A DNA stretch of 54,256 nt from positions 1 through 54,256 of the forward strand of contig MCFL01000166.1 in assembly GCA_002102555.1 (NCBI GenBank), written 5' to 3'. The first letter of the stretch is position 1. Each line of letters starts with the position of its first letter. This DNA is from Catenaria anguillulae PL171. Taxonomy: Eukaryota > Blastocladiomycota > Blastocladiomycetes > Blastocladiales > Catenariaceae. Positions 14,142 through 24,244 of the stretch are shown here, piece by piece. The notes beneath the pieces are model-generated. The model was not told the origin of the DNA. It searched no databases and worked only from the letters and a program-made list of their open reading frames with translations. The position numbers and the translations under genes are program-made.

Positions 14142-15765
14142 AAGAGAAAGCGAGCCCACCAGGCCGGAGTCACCACCACCATCTCCCGCACCCGGTCGTG
14201 GCGAAGGCGCGCCAACACCTGGGGATCAGCCAAGGTGGAACGCGTAGCTGCCCTCGAGTGGCCATGTCGACTGCGAAAACACGTCTGTGCCAGCGGCGGA
14301 CGAATCGTGCCACCGAGAGGGCACTTGGCGGTGTCCGACGAGGCGAATAAGTCGAGTGAGCGAGCGCCCCACGCGCGCTCCATCCAGCGGACTGCGGGCA
14401 TCGTCATGCCGTAGTCGTGGTTGTCGAAGGGACGAGAAGCGGCATCTGCACTGCTGTTGTCCACACCAGCAATATGTTGCGCACCCAGGTTGATGTGCTT
14501 GGCCATGCACACCGCCCATATCCGCTTGGCCAGAAGAAGCAGATCCAGTGACGCATGACCGCCTTGCCGACGGACATATGCCACGGTGGTCGTGTTGTCC
14601 GACCGCAGCAAAACTGACTTGCCTGCCCAAGAGTCTGCGTTCAACGTCACCGCGTGCAAAACCGCGCCGAGCTCGCGCCAGTTCGAGGACCGCCCGTCGG
14701 CCATGGAGCCCCAGCGGCCTTGCTGCATGTTGGATCCGTGAACGGCGCCCCAGCCCACACCCGATGCGTCGGTGTACACTGTCACGTCCGGGGGCTTCGG
14801 AATCAACGCTTGGCCATTCCATCGGGACAGCGCCGACGCCCACCACTGAAGCTCGGTCTGGGCGGACGGCGAGGTCGGTACGGGACGCTCCCAGGACAGC
14901 GTCGTGCGAAGTGCGAAGTGCAGGTTGCGCCCCAAGAAGCGTTGGTTGATTGATGCTGGCAGAACTGCTGGGGCCACGGCGTTGACCGTTCCAAGGAAGC
15001 GTGCGAGAGACCTTGCTGAGGCCGACTTGGCAGTCAAGAGGCTGCGAGCCTCCCGCCCAATGTTCTTGACCTTGGTCCGCGGAACCCGCAAGAGCATCTT
15101 CAGTGTGTTGATCTCGAAGCCCAGGAAGTCGATCACTTGCGTTGGATCCAGCACTGACTTGGACATGGTGAGCGTGAAGCCCAATTCGGCGAGGTGAGCA
15201 ACCACTTGATCCGCTGCCGAGCGCGCTGCCTCCGCTGAATCCGCCAAAACCAAGATGTCGCCCAGGTACCAAACCAGACGAATGCCGCGAGCAACCAGGG
15301 GGCGAAGCGCAGCCGACATGACGCGCGTGAATATCTGTGGAGCAGGGCTCATGCTCAGGAAAAGTGTCCGCCACTGGTAAGTCACGCCTTCCCAAGTGAA
15401 GCAGAAGAAGCGGCGAAACATTTCGTTCAACAGCACGGCAAAGTAGGCATCCTTGGCGTCGATCTTGCATGCAAAGTCGCCCTTGCGCACCATTAACCGA
15501 GCCGTATGAATGCCCGACATTTTGAACTTGTCGTGTGCAAGGAACTGGTTGATCCACCTCGCGTCGAAGCAGACCCGCCTCTTGCCCGACGGTTGGGTCA
15601 CAACAAAGGGGTGCATAAACGAGTGAGGATCCATCGTTGACGGCGGCGGTGGCACGGTGCGAGACAAAGGCGAGACGGCAAGGGGAACGGGTCCAGGAAA
15701 GATTGCGAAGAGTTTGATGGCAGGCTCTCAAGCAGTTACATACAACTCGGTCCGAGCTTTTGAAA

Positions 15766-15878
15766 GAGGCAGGGTTGCATGATGGCTCTCTTTTTCGTTT
15801 TGCTTTGTATTGATTTGGTAAGTTACATGGACAAACGCAGGTCTGAGCGCCACGTGAGGCGCATCTCACCCTCCCCAC
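15766..15878 (-). repeat. Right inverted terminal repeat of the DIRS-type element
   Basis: Mirror partner of 14025-14141, beginning GAGGCAGGGTTG on the plus strand. Similarity stops sharply outside CTCCCCAC near 15878. No clear target-site duplication was seen, which is expected for DIRS elements. Confidence 0.85.
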
Positions 15879-16094
15879 GGACGACAAAGCAAGCTAGGAT
15901 ACCCGCCGCATGCCACCGTGACATGAAAATCGAATCGTGTGACTACTGCATGAAAAGGGGAGACTATGTCACACAAATGGCAAAGAATTGAGTCAACCAG
16001 GCCAAATCTGCCAGGGCAAACACGGGACACTGCGGCAAAAACAGGGCAGACCAACTCAACCGAAGGAAGTGCGAATCATCAATAATGACGTGTT

Positions 16095-16805
16095 TCACTT
16101 TCCACTGCCGCCGCTACTCTTGATTGTGATTGAGGTCGAATGCCCCGAGCTTGAAAAGCTCTGGTCAATAATCGATGGATTCTTTATGGGAGATCCAGCC
16201 AACGGAGAGCAAACAGCAGTCGAAGGTCGCCTACCTGGCGAACCCTGACCTTCAAGTTCTGTCGCCGTGCTGCTATCCACTGCATCTCTTGCGTCATTGT
16301 TCCCAGCGCTCGCAGCAAATCTCTGGTCCAGAATGGACCGAATAAAGAGGCTCTCAGCTGCATTCGGGACGAGCCGCGGTTTTGCCACGCGCTGAAAGTA
16401 GACGAGGAAGAAGGTGCAGAATGACAGACCACCCACATGGTTTGCGATTCACGAGTCCGAATGGAGCCAAGATGCCAACGATCACAACAATGACCAGCGC
16501 AATGACTGCGCCGGGTTCACCGGCAGGTGATGAGCAAGGCCGGTCAAGACTGCTCATGCTGTTGCGGAGCTTGAGAAGTGATGCGAGCTGGATCGCATGA
16601 CTGAGGTTCGCAAAACATGTCGACACGCCAAGTCCGGTCGCGTCGCTGAATCCTTGAGCAGGGGACGACGATGACTGCCACATGCTTTTTGAGCCAACAG
16701 ACCAACCTGCTCCAGAATCCAGTTAAACAGGTAGGCCAGAACGGCCGACGTCAGGACCGCTCGAGCCGGTGTACGATCCGCAACGTGCAGTCTCGGGAGA
16801 CTCAT
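16095..16805 (-). CDS. Hypothetical single-pass membrane protein
   Basis: Not recognised. A spliced model of three exons (16805-16775, 16706-16453, 16391-16095) gives 193 residues with matching phases; introns are GTACAC..GCAG (68 nt) and GTGAAT..TTCAG (61 nt). It has one strong membrane segment, AVIALVIVVIVGILAPFGL, at about residues 75-95, followed by a basic stop-transfer residue and a Ser/Gly/Pro-rich tail ending SGGSGK. The N-terminal half holds three Cys. Upstream in frame is a further Ser/Thr-rich stretch preceded by a possible splice acceptor near 17000, so one or more 5' exons, perhaps with a signal peptide, may be missing. Support comes only from splice consistency and the membrane segment. 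Confidence 0.4.
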
Positions 16806-17439
16806 GTGGGACGCAGTGGAAACATTCGATACACTAGCGGTAGAGCTAGGCGCTGATTCAAAAGATACGGTGGAATTGGAGCTTTTGGAATTGATTGGAA
16901 TCGCTTTCGCAAAGACTGGCCGCCGGTGAGCTATTGTTTGGCGTGCTGAATGCAATTTCCTGTCCGTCAGCTTCCGTCTAATGTAGTGTTTATCAATCGC
17001 CTGGGAGAGAGGCAAGTCGTGGTCAAGATCAGTAAGTTACAGTGAGGTTCATTTTGCACCGGCTAGTACTCGTGACACATATTCGCAGAAGGACACAGGG
17101 GTGTAGGGATAACTTGTACTCTTGGAAACTGGTTCAAGAGCGGTGGAATCAATGAAAATGCAGCACCTGGCCCCAGAAAGTGGGAACGAAGTTTGACTGC
17201 ATCGCCGTGGTCACGCACCAAGCCGTGTACTGTAACCACGATTTGAGCTTGGCTCCCGAATCTACTGCCCCGAAATGGTGACAGTAGACAGGGGATCCTC
17301 TTGGTTAGCAGTTCTCCATCAATTGAAGGAGTCTACTGATCTCGAGCAAGACAACATGAATTCATTACATCATTCATGGAATCATCAAGAGACTTGTTGA
17401 GTCGCCAACCTTTCGGCACTTGAAGCAAACCAATATACA
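16806..17439. other. Region upstream of ARL-like gene, possible 5' exons of the minus-strand gene
   Basis: No clear gene. A minus-strand open stretch (about 17000-16806) rich in Ser/Thr could be an exon of the neighbouring membrane protein. The rest shows nothing recognisable. Confidence 0.3.
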
Positions 17440-18199
17440 ATGGGCCAGTCGCTGTCTTCCCTTTTTGATTTCGGAGAAACGGAGCGCCGAATTCTCATGG
17501 TTGGTTTGGATGGATCTGGTTCGCCCCCCCCCCCCTCCCCCATTCAAAGCTTCGACCCAAATGGAATGCGTACCGTCTCACACCATTGTGCAGGCAAAAC
17601 GACCATCTTGAACCGGATTCGAGGTGGGGCCACCCTTCTAGACGTCGAGACGACAAACGGTTCGCTTCGCCTCACCATCAAGGCTGCATCTTTACATATC
17701 GTTCCGTTGAGCTCACGATCACGTTTCCTTTCAAGGCTTCAACTTGGAAACGGTGGATGTAAACGGGGCAGCATTGACCATCTGGGACATTGGGGGAAAG
17801 TGCCTCCCTCTGTACTATCATTGTACGTACGCTTGACATATTCAACAAGTGGGGGCGCCATACATACTCACTGGTGACATGACCTCAGACTACCAGGACG
17901 CGCACGCTTTCGTCTTCGTCATTGACTCGAGCGACGAGGTGCGCATGAAGCAGGTGAGCATGGAGCTCACCCATGTCCTCAAGGCGTCGGCAGTCAACCG
18001 GCCGGTTCTCATTCTTGCCAACAAGCAAGAATTGCCAATGGCGATGCCAGCGACCAAGGTGCAGGAGCAACTCACCCAAGCATTGCCCGAGCTACTCAGA
18101 GAGCCAGGTCGCGAGTGGATTGTGCAAGGGACAAGCGGAGCGAACGGATCCGGGCTGGATGTCGGAATGGACTGGTTGGTCAATGCATTGGGTAATTGA
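17440..18199 (+). CDS. Divergent ARF-like GTPase
   Basis: ARF-family fold, probably membrane-bound through Gly2 (MGQSLSS). Four exons (17440-17518, 17594-17659, 17736-17822, 17889-18199) give 180 residues; all introns are phase 1. The P-loop GLDGSGKTT is intact. Other motifs deviate: switch II reads WDIGGKCLPLYYH, with Lys in place of the catalytic Gln of GGQ; the base-specificity motif is NKQE instead of NKQD; the last loop is GTSGANG instead of ATCAT. The interswitch GFNLETVDVNG and the final GLDVGMDWLVNAL are ARF-like. Such changes suggest altered nucleotide hydrolysis or binding. It cannot be assigned to a named ARL. It shares two intron positions with the ARF gene 8 kb upstream. The first intron contains a C12 tract. 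Confidence 0.88.
17524..17541 (+). repeat. C-homopolymer tract in ARL intron 1
   Basis: Twelve C residues, one T, then five C residues directly after the splice donor. A tract like this is prone to length error in sequencing; being intronic it does not affect the protein frame. Confidence 0.8.
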
Positions 18200-18329
18200 A
18201 GAGCTCTGTTTGAAGCAAGGTGAGCCAAGAAGTTCGGCCGAGTGTAGCAAGTCGAAGGATGCGTGACTGGCCGGGGTGGCGCATAGCGATCCGAGTGTAT
18301 GGACACGAAAAGAGATGGACCGACTCGAA

Positions 18330-19032
18330 TCAATACATTTTACCGTTCTTGGCATCCAGCGAAACGGCAAAGAACTTTTGCAGCACATCCGTCTCTTTAT
18401 CCATGGTCCAAGCATGTTGCACAATCCGATTCGCTTCACTCACCATCACCTCACGCTGCTCGTCGCGAACACCCTTGTTTGTGTAGCCCATGCGCTTGAG
18501 GACATACTGGAAAAGTGCGACAGAGTACTTGTTAGTCGTTAGGCTAATGCCTGGATGGCTTGCGTGACCGAACCTTGTAATCTTCGGCACACTTCCAGAA
18601 TCGAGTTGACTGCGTTTGGCAGAGCTTTGCGCGCTCGGCTATGGACCCGTTGTAAATGCAATCGAGCATGTCGGCTTGAAGTTCGGCGCAGGCCGTCATG
18701 ATGACCTTGCCCATTTCCGGGAGACGAGAAGGGGTGTAGGGTCGCTGCAGTTCCTGGGCAAATGCGGCGCGCGTTTGCTGAAGCCGCTCGGCCGCGGTGG
18801 GTTGCTGCGGCGTTGGATCGGCGGAAGAGGCAGGAGCGGAAGTGCCTTCTGTGCTTGAAGATGGTGTCGGTGGGGCATTGGTTGACTGAGAAGGCGCGGC
18901 CAAAGGGGTTGGGTCTGGGTCCACAAGTGACCGCTCCACTGTCGACTGCTGGGGAGGGTGAAGGATCCAAGCCGGCGGGGTTGGGTTGATGCCGGATTTT
19001 GCGGAATTGGATGAAGAAGCGGAATTGCTCAT
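18330..19032 (-). CDS. Twin CX9C (CHCH-type) mitochondrial protein
   Basis: Exons 19032-18574 and 18527-18330, joined over a 46-nt intron (GTTCGG..AACAAG, phase 0), give 218 residues. Residues around 115-150 contain two exact C-x9-C pairs: CAELQADMLDC and CQTQSTRFWKC, with 12 residues between. This is the disulphide hairpin of proteins imported into the intermembrane space by Mia40. The N-terminal 75 residues are Pro/Ser/Thr-rich; the C-terminal 65 residues are helical-looking and follow the hairpin directly (YSVALFQYVLKRMGYTNKG). Which CX9C protein it is could not be told. It lies head to head with another likely mitochondrial gene, 458 bases apart. Confidence 0.75.
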
Positions 19033-19490
19033 TGTAAACGGTGCATAAGGTACGGTCGAGGAGTCGATGCTGATTCGACAATCCAATGTAAATTGTCCGA
19101 AATTGCAATGCCAACTCTCAATCGATATTTCGCTTATGTATATATGTTTGATGGACAGTGACCTGATGGATCGGCAACTTGAGGTGAGTATAGGCCGCCG
19201 ATCCGCCGATCCAAACGAACGGCCCGAAAGATTTCGAATCCATTCGGCGGCAACGACAAAATCTACCATTGACCAATTGACGTGCCGCCGAAAATAACTG
19301 TGCGCATCTCCCCATGTATGTACAGCAATGAATCCTGCAGCCCAACAGACCGGCCGACCGCCACCCTCGGCCTCTCGGTCTGTCGCCAACGACATTGCCC
19401 ATGTCCATTCATTGACCCTGGAGCGGCCCCATGCTTTCCTTGTACTTATAGAACACCTAATTTCATTTCGACATCCACCATCTTACCATC
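19033..19490. promoter_or_regulatory. Shared divergent promoter region, CX9C / complex-I-like gene
   Basis: Only 458 bases separate the two start codons. CTTATAG at about 19444-19450 lies roughly 45 bases before the plus-strand ATG. No other gene seen inside. Confidence 0.4.
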
Positions 19491-19730
19491 ATGGGCGCTG
19501 TTCCTCGCACTCCCTTCCCGCGCTACGTCTACTCGCCAATGGGCGGTTGGTGGTCCCAACCCAAGAACTGGAAGTCCAACACGGCAGTCGTTGCTGGTGG
19601 CCTCGTCTTGATTACCTCGCTCATCTGGAAGTTTTCAAACGACAAGCAAAAGGAGATGCACGAGTACTATGGTCACAAGAAGACAGTAGCCGCCCCTGCC
19701 TCCGCATCCCCGTCTTCTTCTCACCACTGA
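19491..19730 (+). CDS. Small single-pass mitochondrial protein resembling a complex I accessory subunit
   Basis: A 79-residue intronless protein. It begins MGAVPRTPFPRYVYSPMGGW, then WSQPKNWKSNTAVVAGG leading into one membrane helix (GGLVLITSLIWKF), then a charged segment and a Ser/Pro/His-rich end. The pattern 'P-R..-Y-SP-x-GGWW..PKNWK-NTA' plus a helix is what I recall for small inner-membrane accessory subunits of fungal and plant NADH dehydrogenase; a homology search is needed to name it. ATG context is ATC. Its neighbour on the opposite strand is another mitochondrial-type gene. Confidence 0.65.
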   Translation: MGAVPRTPFPRYVYSPMGGWWSQPKNWKSNTAVVAGGLVLITSLIWKFSNDKQKEMHEYYGHKKTVAAPASASPSSSHH

Positions 19731-20624
19731 ATCAAGTCTGGTTGTGAGCGGGGCTGAATAGCGAGCGCTGGTACGCAGCTTGGCTTACCGACCTTGCACC
19801 ATTGCCACGATTGGTGTACTCAGCCTACTCTTGCTGCGTGTGTAGTCGTTTTTTTTGCCGATTTCCCTTGTTGTGTTGCCACTCGCCGTCGAGGGCGCCG
19901 CAATTGTTTTCCACTCGATACATGATTGAGACATTCGTTGTTTGAACCGGGATCACATCTTTGGTTGCCCTTATTCATCGAGCTCATTATGCCTTGTCGC
20001 TCTCTAAACATTCAAATCGTACCGGACCTGGCCTTGGACAGCATTCAGGCTTTTTCCCAATCAATTTCTTGATTCGTCAATCCACATTAGCAAGAGCTTC
20101 ACAACGCTTTTGTACTGCGTGAACTGCGACAAATCACGAAGGTAAAGCGCGTAGTCTATGTTGGCCAGCTGCCACCGTTTGTCTCACGCCATGACGAGCT
20201 TGTGAACGAGCTGCATTGTTGTTAAAGCGAAGCAAACCGTCTCAGGCTTGAGATCTTATCGCAATGTGCCACAATAGAACATGCTTTAGATTGATGTTGT
20301 CGCTGGGAGGCGTTCAGCTCGAGCCCTGGTAAATCGCGTCAACGAGACCCCTGAGATCCCCGTCTCGGACAAAGAGCGACATGCGGAAGCGAAAGAGCGA
20401 AAGAGTAGGGAATCAGGGGGAAAAGCCCTACCTTGTCTGTCATGACTTTCAGTAAGAATAGCATGTCCTCCCTTGGGTATGGCCATATCGACACAGACTG
20501 TTTCTTCAACCGTCTTCGAGCCGTGAAACATATTGCTCCTTGGGACGCGACGATTAGGACATGTATCTCACGCATCAGTCCATCTGCCTCGACCATCGAC
20601 GTCACAACTCCTCATCCGTCTCAC
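19731..20624. other. Intergenic stretch upstream of UbiA-type gene
   Basis: Nothing recognised. The frame of the UbiA protein stays open up to an ATG at 20433, so part of this stretch may be coding or leader. Confidence 0.35.
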
Positions 20625-22118
20625 ATGTCAACCCAGCCCGCACCCGTCAGCGTTCCCGGTCCCGGTCTCCCACGGCGTGCCGCCGTCGCCTCGCTCAAGG
20701 AACGCAGCCAAATCTTCCAAGCACTCACCAACCACCAACGGATCGAGTCCTGGGGAGCGCTCGCGCCACTTGCCCGCGCCGCCTTGCACGCACAAGCCGA
20801 CCTTGCCTGGCTCGCCAAAGTGCTCTGGCTGTTTACGAAAACCGACATCCATAACCTCGTGTTGCCTGGGTGCACCATGAATCTCGTCATTCACTCTCTG
20901 TACGCGTCAGCGTCGCAGCTCGCATGGTATCAGATTGGCGTGTCCATGGTCAAGTCATTTATTTGGGGATACCTGGGCCTGCTCGTGATTGACGTGACCA
21001 ACCAGTTGATGGGCATGGACGAGGACAAGTTGAACAAGCCGTTTCGGCCGCTGCCGGCCGGCCTGATTACTGTCCGCGGGGCCATGCGGCTGGCTGTCCT
21101 GTCCACGTTTGCATTTGTATATGTGGCAAACAAGATGGGCGTGATTTGGTGTGCGCTGTCGTTTGTTGCAGCCACCTCGACGTACAATTTCACTGGCACG
21201 GACCGCAATTGGCTGGGCAAAAACTTGTGCAACGCGTGGGGTTACGGCTGCTACTTTGCGGCGGGCGGGTGGATTGCGTGGTGGGACATTGCCAAGAGTG
21301 TTGGACTTGAGAATGTGGTCGTCTTGGACGACGTGGCGTTGACTGTGCGCTGCCTGGTCGCCCTCCACGCGGTGACCATCCTGGCCACCATCTCTATCCA
21401 AGACTTGCGCGACGTGGACGGAGACTTGCAATCGAGGCGCTTGACGCAAAACTTGGACATGGGCGAATGGATTTCGCGCGTGCAGATTGCCGTGTGCATG
21501 GCAGCAGCTACAGCATTGGGAGCGACCCGAGCGTGGAAGATTGTTGGGTATTACACCTTGCAAGCATTGCGAGTTCCCGTCCCGGAAACGGTACCGAAAT
21601 GGCAGGATTTGGCCCAGTGGTCATATGCGTCTGTCGCATACTATTCCGTGCTCGCATTGCTTGTCCTTTGGGTCGGGTTTCGAGTCTTGCGCGACTGTCC
21701 TTCGTACACGATCGAGGCCGTGTATACGCCTGTGGTTGCCGGCTCTCTCACTTTGTACGATCCGTATCGGGAGCCCGTTTGCGTGTCCAAGTGGACCGAC
21801 TTGTTGAAGGCGTCGGCGAGATTGAAGGTGAACCCGCCAATCACGGTACAAGGTGGCGGTGGGAATGACCTACTTGGTGGTGGGAATAAGGCCAATAGGA
21901 ACAAGAAGAGCTTGAACGACTCTGGTATTGGTATCGGCGATGGGGCAAACACTTGCAAAATGCAGCATCGCCGGTCATCGGCGTCGTGGGGCATTGACAC
22001 GGATCTACTCTCCAAGTGGGAGCACATGCTCAAGAGGGCCCAGTATGAGCGAGACGATTTGTCGTTCAAGCTATACATCGTGTGGCTATACCTCTACATT
22101 TACACGGCTGTGTTTTGA
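20625..22118 (+). CDS. UbiA-superfamily prenylt­ransferase
   Basis: Integral-membrane enzyme that transfers a prenyl chain from a diphosphate to an acceptor. Intronless, 497 residues from the chosen ATG. The two Asp-rich motifs that bind Mg-diphosphate are visible: the first in NQLMGMDEDKLNKPFRPLP (about residues 126-144) and the second in QDLRDVDGD (259-267). Several hydrophobic segments surround them, for example FIWGYLGLLVIDVT, VLSTFAFVYVA and LVALHAVTILATI. It looks like the fungal UbiA group, whose acceptors are mostly unknown, rather than COQ2 or heme O synthase. The C-terminal 90 residues are a Gly/Asn-rich linker and an extra hydrophobic end (YIVWLYLYIYTAVF). An in-frame ATG at 20433 would add 64 residues. 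No biosynthetic cluster partners are next to it. Confidence 0.85.
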   Translation: MSTQPAPVSVPGPGLPRRAAVASLKERSQIFQALTNHQRIESWGALAPLARAALHAQADLAWLAKVLWLFTKTDIHNLVLPGCTMNLVIHSLYASASQLAWYQIGVSMVKSFIWGYLGLLVIDVTNQLMGMDEDKLNKPFRPLPAGLITVRGAMRLAVLSTFAFVYVANKMGVIWCALSFVAATSTYNFTGTDRNWLGKNLCNAWGYGCYFAAGGWIAWWDIAKSVGLENVVVLDDVALTVRCLVALHAVTILATISIQDLRDVDGDLQSRRLTQNLDMGEWISRVQIAVCMAAATALGATRAWKIVGYYTLQALRVPVPETVPKWQDLAQWSYASVAYYSVLALLVLWVGFRVLRDCPSYTIEAVYTPVVAGSLTLYDPYREPVCVSKWTDLLKASARLKVNPPITVQGGGGNDLLGGGNKANRNKKSLNDSGIGIGDGANTCKMQHRRSSASWGIDTDLLSKWEHMLKRAQYERDDLSFKLYIVWLYLYIYTAVF

Positions 22119-22489
22119 GGAATAGGTCGACTCTCCTTTTTCTGTTCGTGTTGTTATTTTATATACGTAGAAATCTTCAGATCTTTTGATTCTCATTCCG
22201 AATCATTTTTCTTCACTTCGAGGGCGACACTAGGGGGGCATTGCGATGAGGGAACTGAGACAGTTTATGTGGAAGTAATGGTCCGTTCTTTCAGCAAAAC
22301 AGGAAAGCGATGCAATGCAAAATGTCACGCCAACAAGTGTATTGTACTCTGGTACTACTCAATACGCGCTAATCGAGAAGCCAAAGGGAGCAGAATGGGT
22401 TGAAAGTCAAACAAGAATAAAGTGGACAGAAAACTGTGGGGGGTAACTATGAGTATGATACAATAGAGAGATATAAGAGAGGCACTGCC
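22119..22489. other. Convergent intergenic stretch, UbiA-type gene / MFS
   Basis: Both flanking genes end here. No gene or clear structure seen beyond AT-rich 3' sequence. Confidence 0.4.
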
Positions 22490-24244
22490 TTACACGAATG
22501 CGTTCTCAATAGCGTCCTTGTTCTTGCGCGACTCCTCGTCGTCGGTAGGCACACGCTCCTTTTGCAGCTGAATCTCGAGCGCAACGAGGTCGTCATCGGA
22601 ATCGATCTCCTTGGGGTTGAACGCCCACGAGCCCTTGGGAATAAGAGTAGCGAGAATGACAATAACTCCGGACACCGACATGACAATGCCAGCTGTCCAA
22701 AACATTGCTTGCTGCGTCGGAAGGAGCGCCTCGGGGTACGGGATCTTCTTGGCGTAGCCATACTTGTTGAGCAAGTCGCGCACATACGAGTCTTGCAAGT
22801 CACCAATGAACTTGTTGGCAATGGCAAAGATGATGATGTAGGCAACGTAGAGGAACGACATGACGGAACCCAGGGGCGACACGGAGGTTTCGGAATCCTC
22901 AATCTTGGCGAGCTTGCCCTGGACGTATGCGACCAAAGACACGTCACCGGCAGCCCATCCGAACGATACGGGGACCATCAAGGCAAAGATCATGTACACG
23001 AACGCCTCGACATTCTCGAACGGGTCGGCCAAGGGCAAGATCCAAACAAAGAGCATGGTGATGGCGTCGAGGCGCAACCACGGGATGGGCGTCGGAATGG
23101 CGTTGGAAAAGAGCAGGACAAAGAGCGCGCCGCAAAGCTCACCAAGGTTGGATCCGGCGACCATAATCTGCTGGTACGAACCCTTGCCAAGAGCAAAGTT
23201 GGCATAGTGCGAAAAGAGCACGTTTTCCAAGTAGCGGTGGAGCACGAGCGGGAACGTGTAAGCGAGGAGCAGCCACACAAGCGACCGGTTGAAGCACACA
23301 AGCTTGAGACCAATCCAAACCGAGTAGAAGAAGGACTTGAAGATGGACACGAGCTCAGGAACAAAGCCGCGCGACTGGTAGTTGGCGCCAGCAACCTTGT
23401 CCGACTCAACCTCCATGCGGTACCAGATCAAAGCCGCAAGCGTAAAGGCAATGGGGATGAGCGCGAGCGAGTAACCGTAGTTGAAGTATCCGATCCAGTA
23501 GCGGGAGAGGAGGGCGCCCGAGGTACCGGCAATTTCGTAAAGAATGTGGACGGTACTGTCCATTTGCTTGAGCTTGGTGGGTTCAGCTGTTGTCAATGAG
23601 TCGAAAAGGTGAGTGGTCAGAAAGGGAACCAAACCGCGCGAGACAAGTGCGGTACGCCACGACGAGGAATAGTGATGAAAAAAGTGAATTGCACGTACAG
23701 CCAACAATGTCCCTTGGGATGACCCTGCGTACCAGCTCGATGATGCCGTGGAAGATACCGACAATCGGGAACAAGACGGCAACAACCATAGGCGACCACT
23801 CGCCAGCCTTGTACTTCTTCTCGTCACCGAGCGTGCCGTCACGGCCACCACCGTTGATGCCCTCGAGGATGGGAATGATGGCGACAATGAGACCAAACGT
23901 GAGAATGGACGTGGCGAGCACCTTGGATGTTGGCCAGCGTTTGATGAGCGGGGAAACGAGGAGCGAGCCAATAGACTGGGCGGCGTAGTTGATGGAAACC
24001 ACGGTTGCCCACATGGCGGCCGGGTTGTTCTTGACACGGGTCAGGACGAGGGAGGACATGCACCCGCTGAGCGTCTCCAGGCTGTGGGACAAGATGAAAG
24101 GAACAACATCAGCGAACAGTCGAGGACCTGTTGGACACTTTTGAGGCCGACATACGCAAACTTGTAGCACATTAAGCCTAAGGAATAAACGACGAGATTC
24201 TTCTTCTCGACGGCCGTAAAGCCGTTGAAAACTTTGGAGGACAT
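22490..24244 (-). CDS. Major facilitator superfamily transporter
   Basis: Plasma- or organelle-membrane transporter of unknown substrate. Exons 24244-24156, 24081-23699 and 23586-22490 give 522 residues; introns GTATGT..CACAG (74 nt) and GTACGT..AACAG (112 nt) match in phase and remove stops. About twelve hydrophobic segments are visible, among them VVSINYAAQSIGSLLVSPLI, SKVLATSILTFGLIVAIIPI, WSPMVVAVLFPIVGIFHGII, YSLALIPIAFTLAALIW and AMFWTAGIVMSVSGVIVILA. The short first exon (MSSKVFNGFTAVEKKN) is the cytosolic N-terminus. The C-terminus is acidic and charged. It resembles a fungal group of uncharacterised MFS proteins; substrate cannot be inferred. Confidence 0.85.

Larger units (their letters stand above)
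14025..15878 (-). mobile_element. DIRS-type retroelement remnant (reverse transcriptase / RNase H) with inverted terminal repeats
   Basis: A minus-strand reading frame of about 1.6 kb encodes a reverse transcriptase (palm and thumb region, roughly 15620-14950) followed by an RNase H domain (roughly 14800-14430, with the YTDAS, E and SDN acidic motifs). The RT type and its direct fusion to RNase H match the DIRS order rather than LINEs. Inverted repeats of about 115 bp bound it. No gag, methylase or tyrosine recombinase part was recognised, so the copy is incomplete and could not move alone. It appears broken, with a small number of interruptions near the end of the RNase H part. Age is hard to judge because DIRS ends differ naturally; repeat identity near 90% and a mostly open frame suggest it is not ancient. 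Confidence 0.75.

Noticed and set aside
14226-15887. Second long minus-strand frame over the retroelement
   Set aside because: It overlaps the RT/RNase H frame over its whole length and has the composition of an off-frame shadow; not annotated separately.
22436-23599. 387-codon plus-strand frame opposite the MFS gene
   Set aside because: Antisense shadow of a codon-biased transporter gene; charged, repetitive and with no family features.
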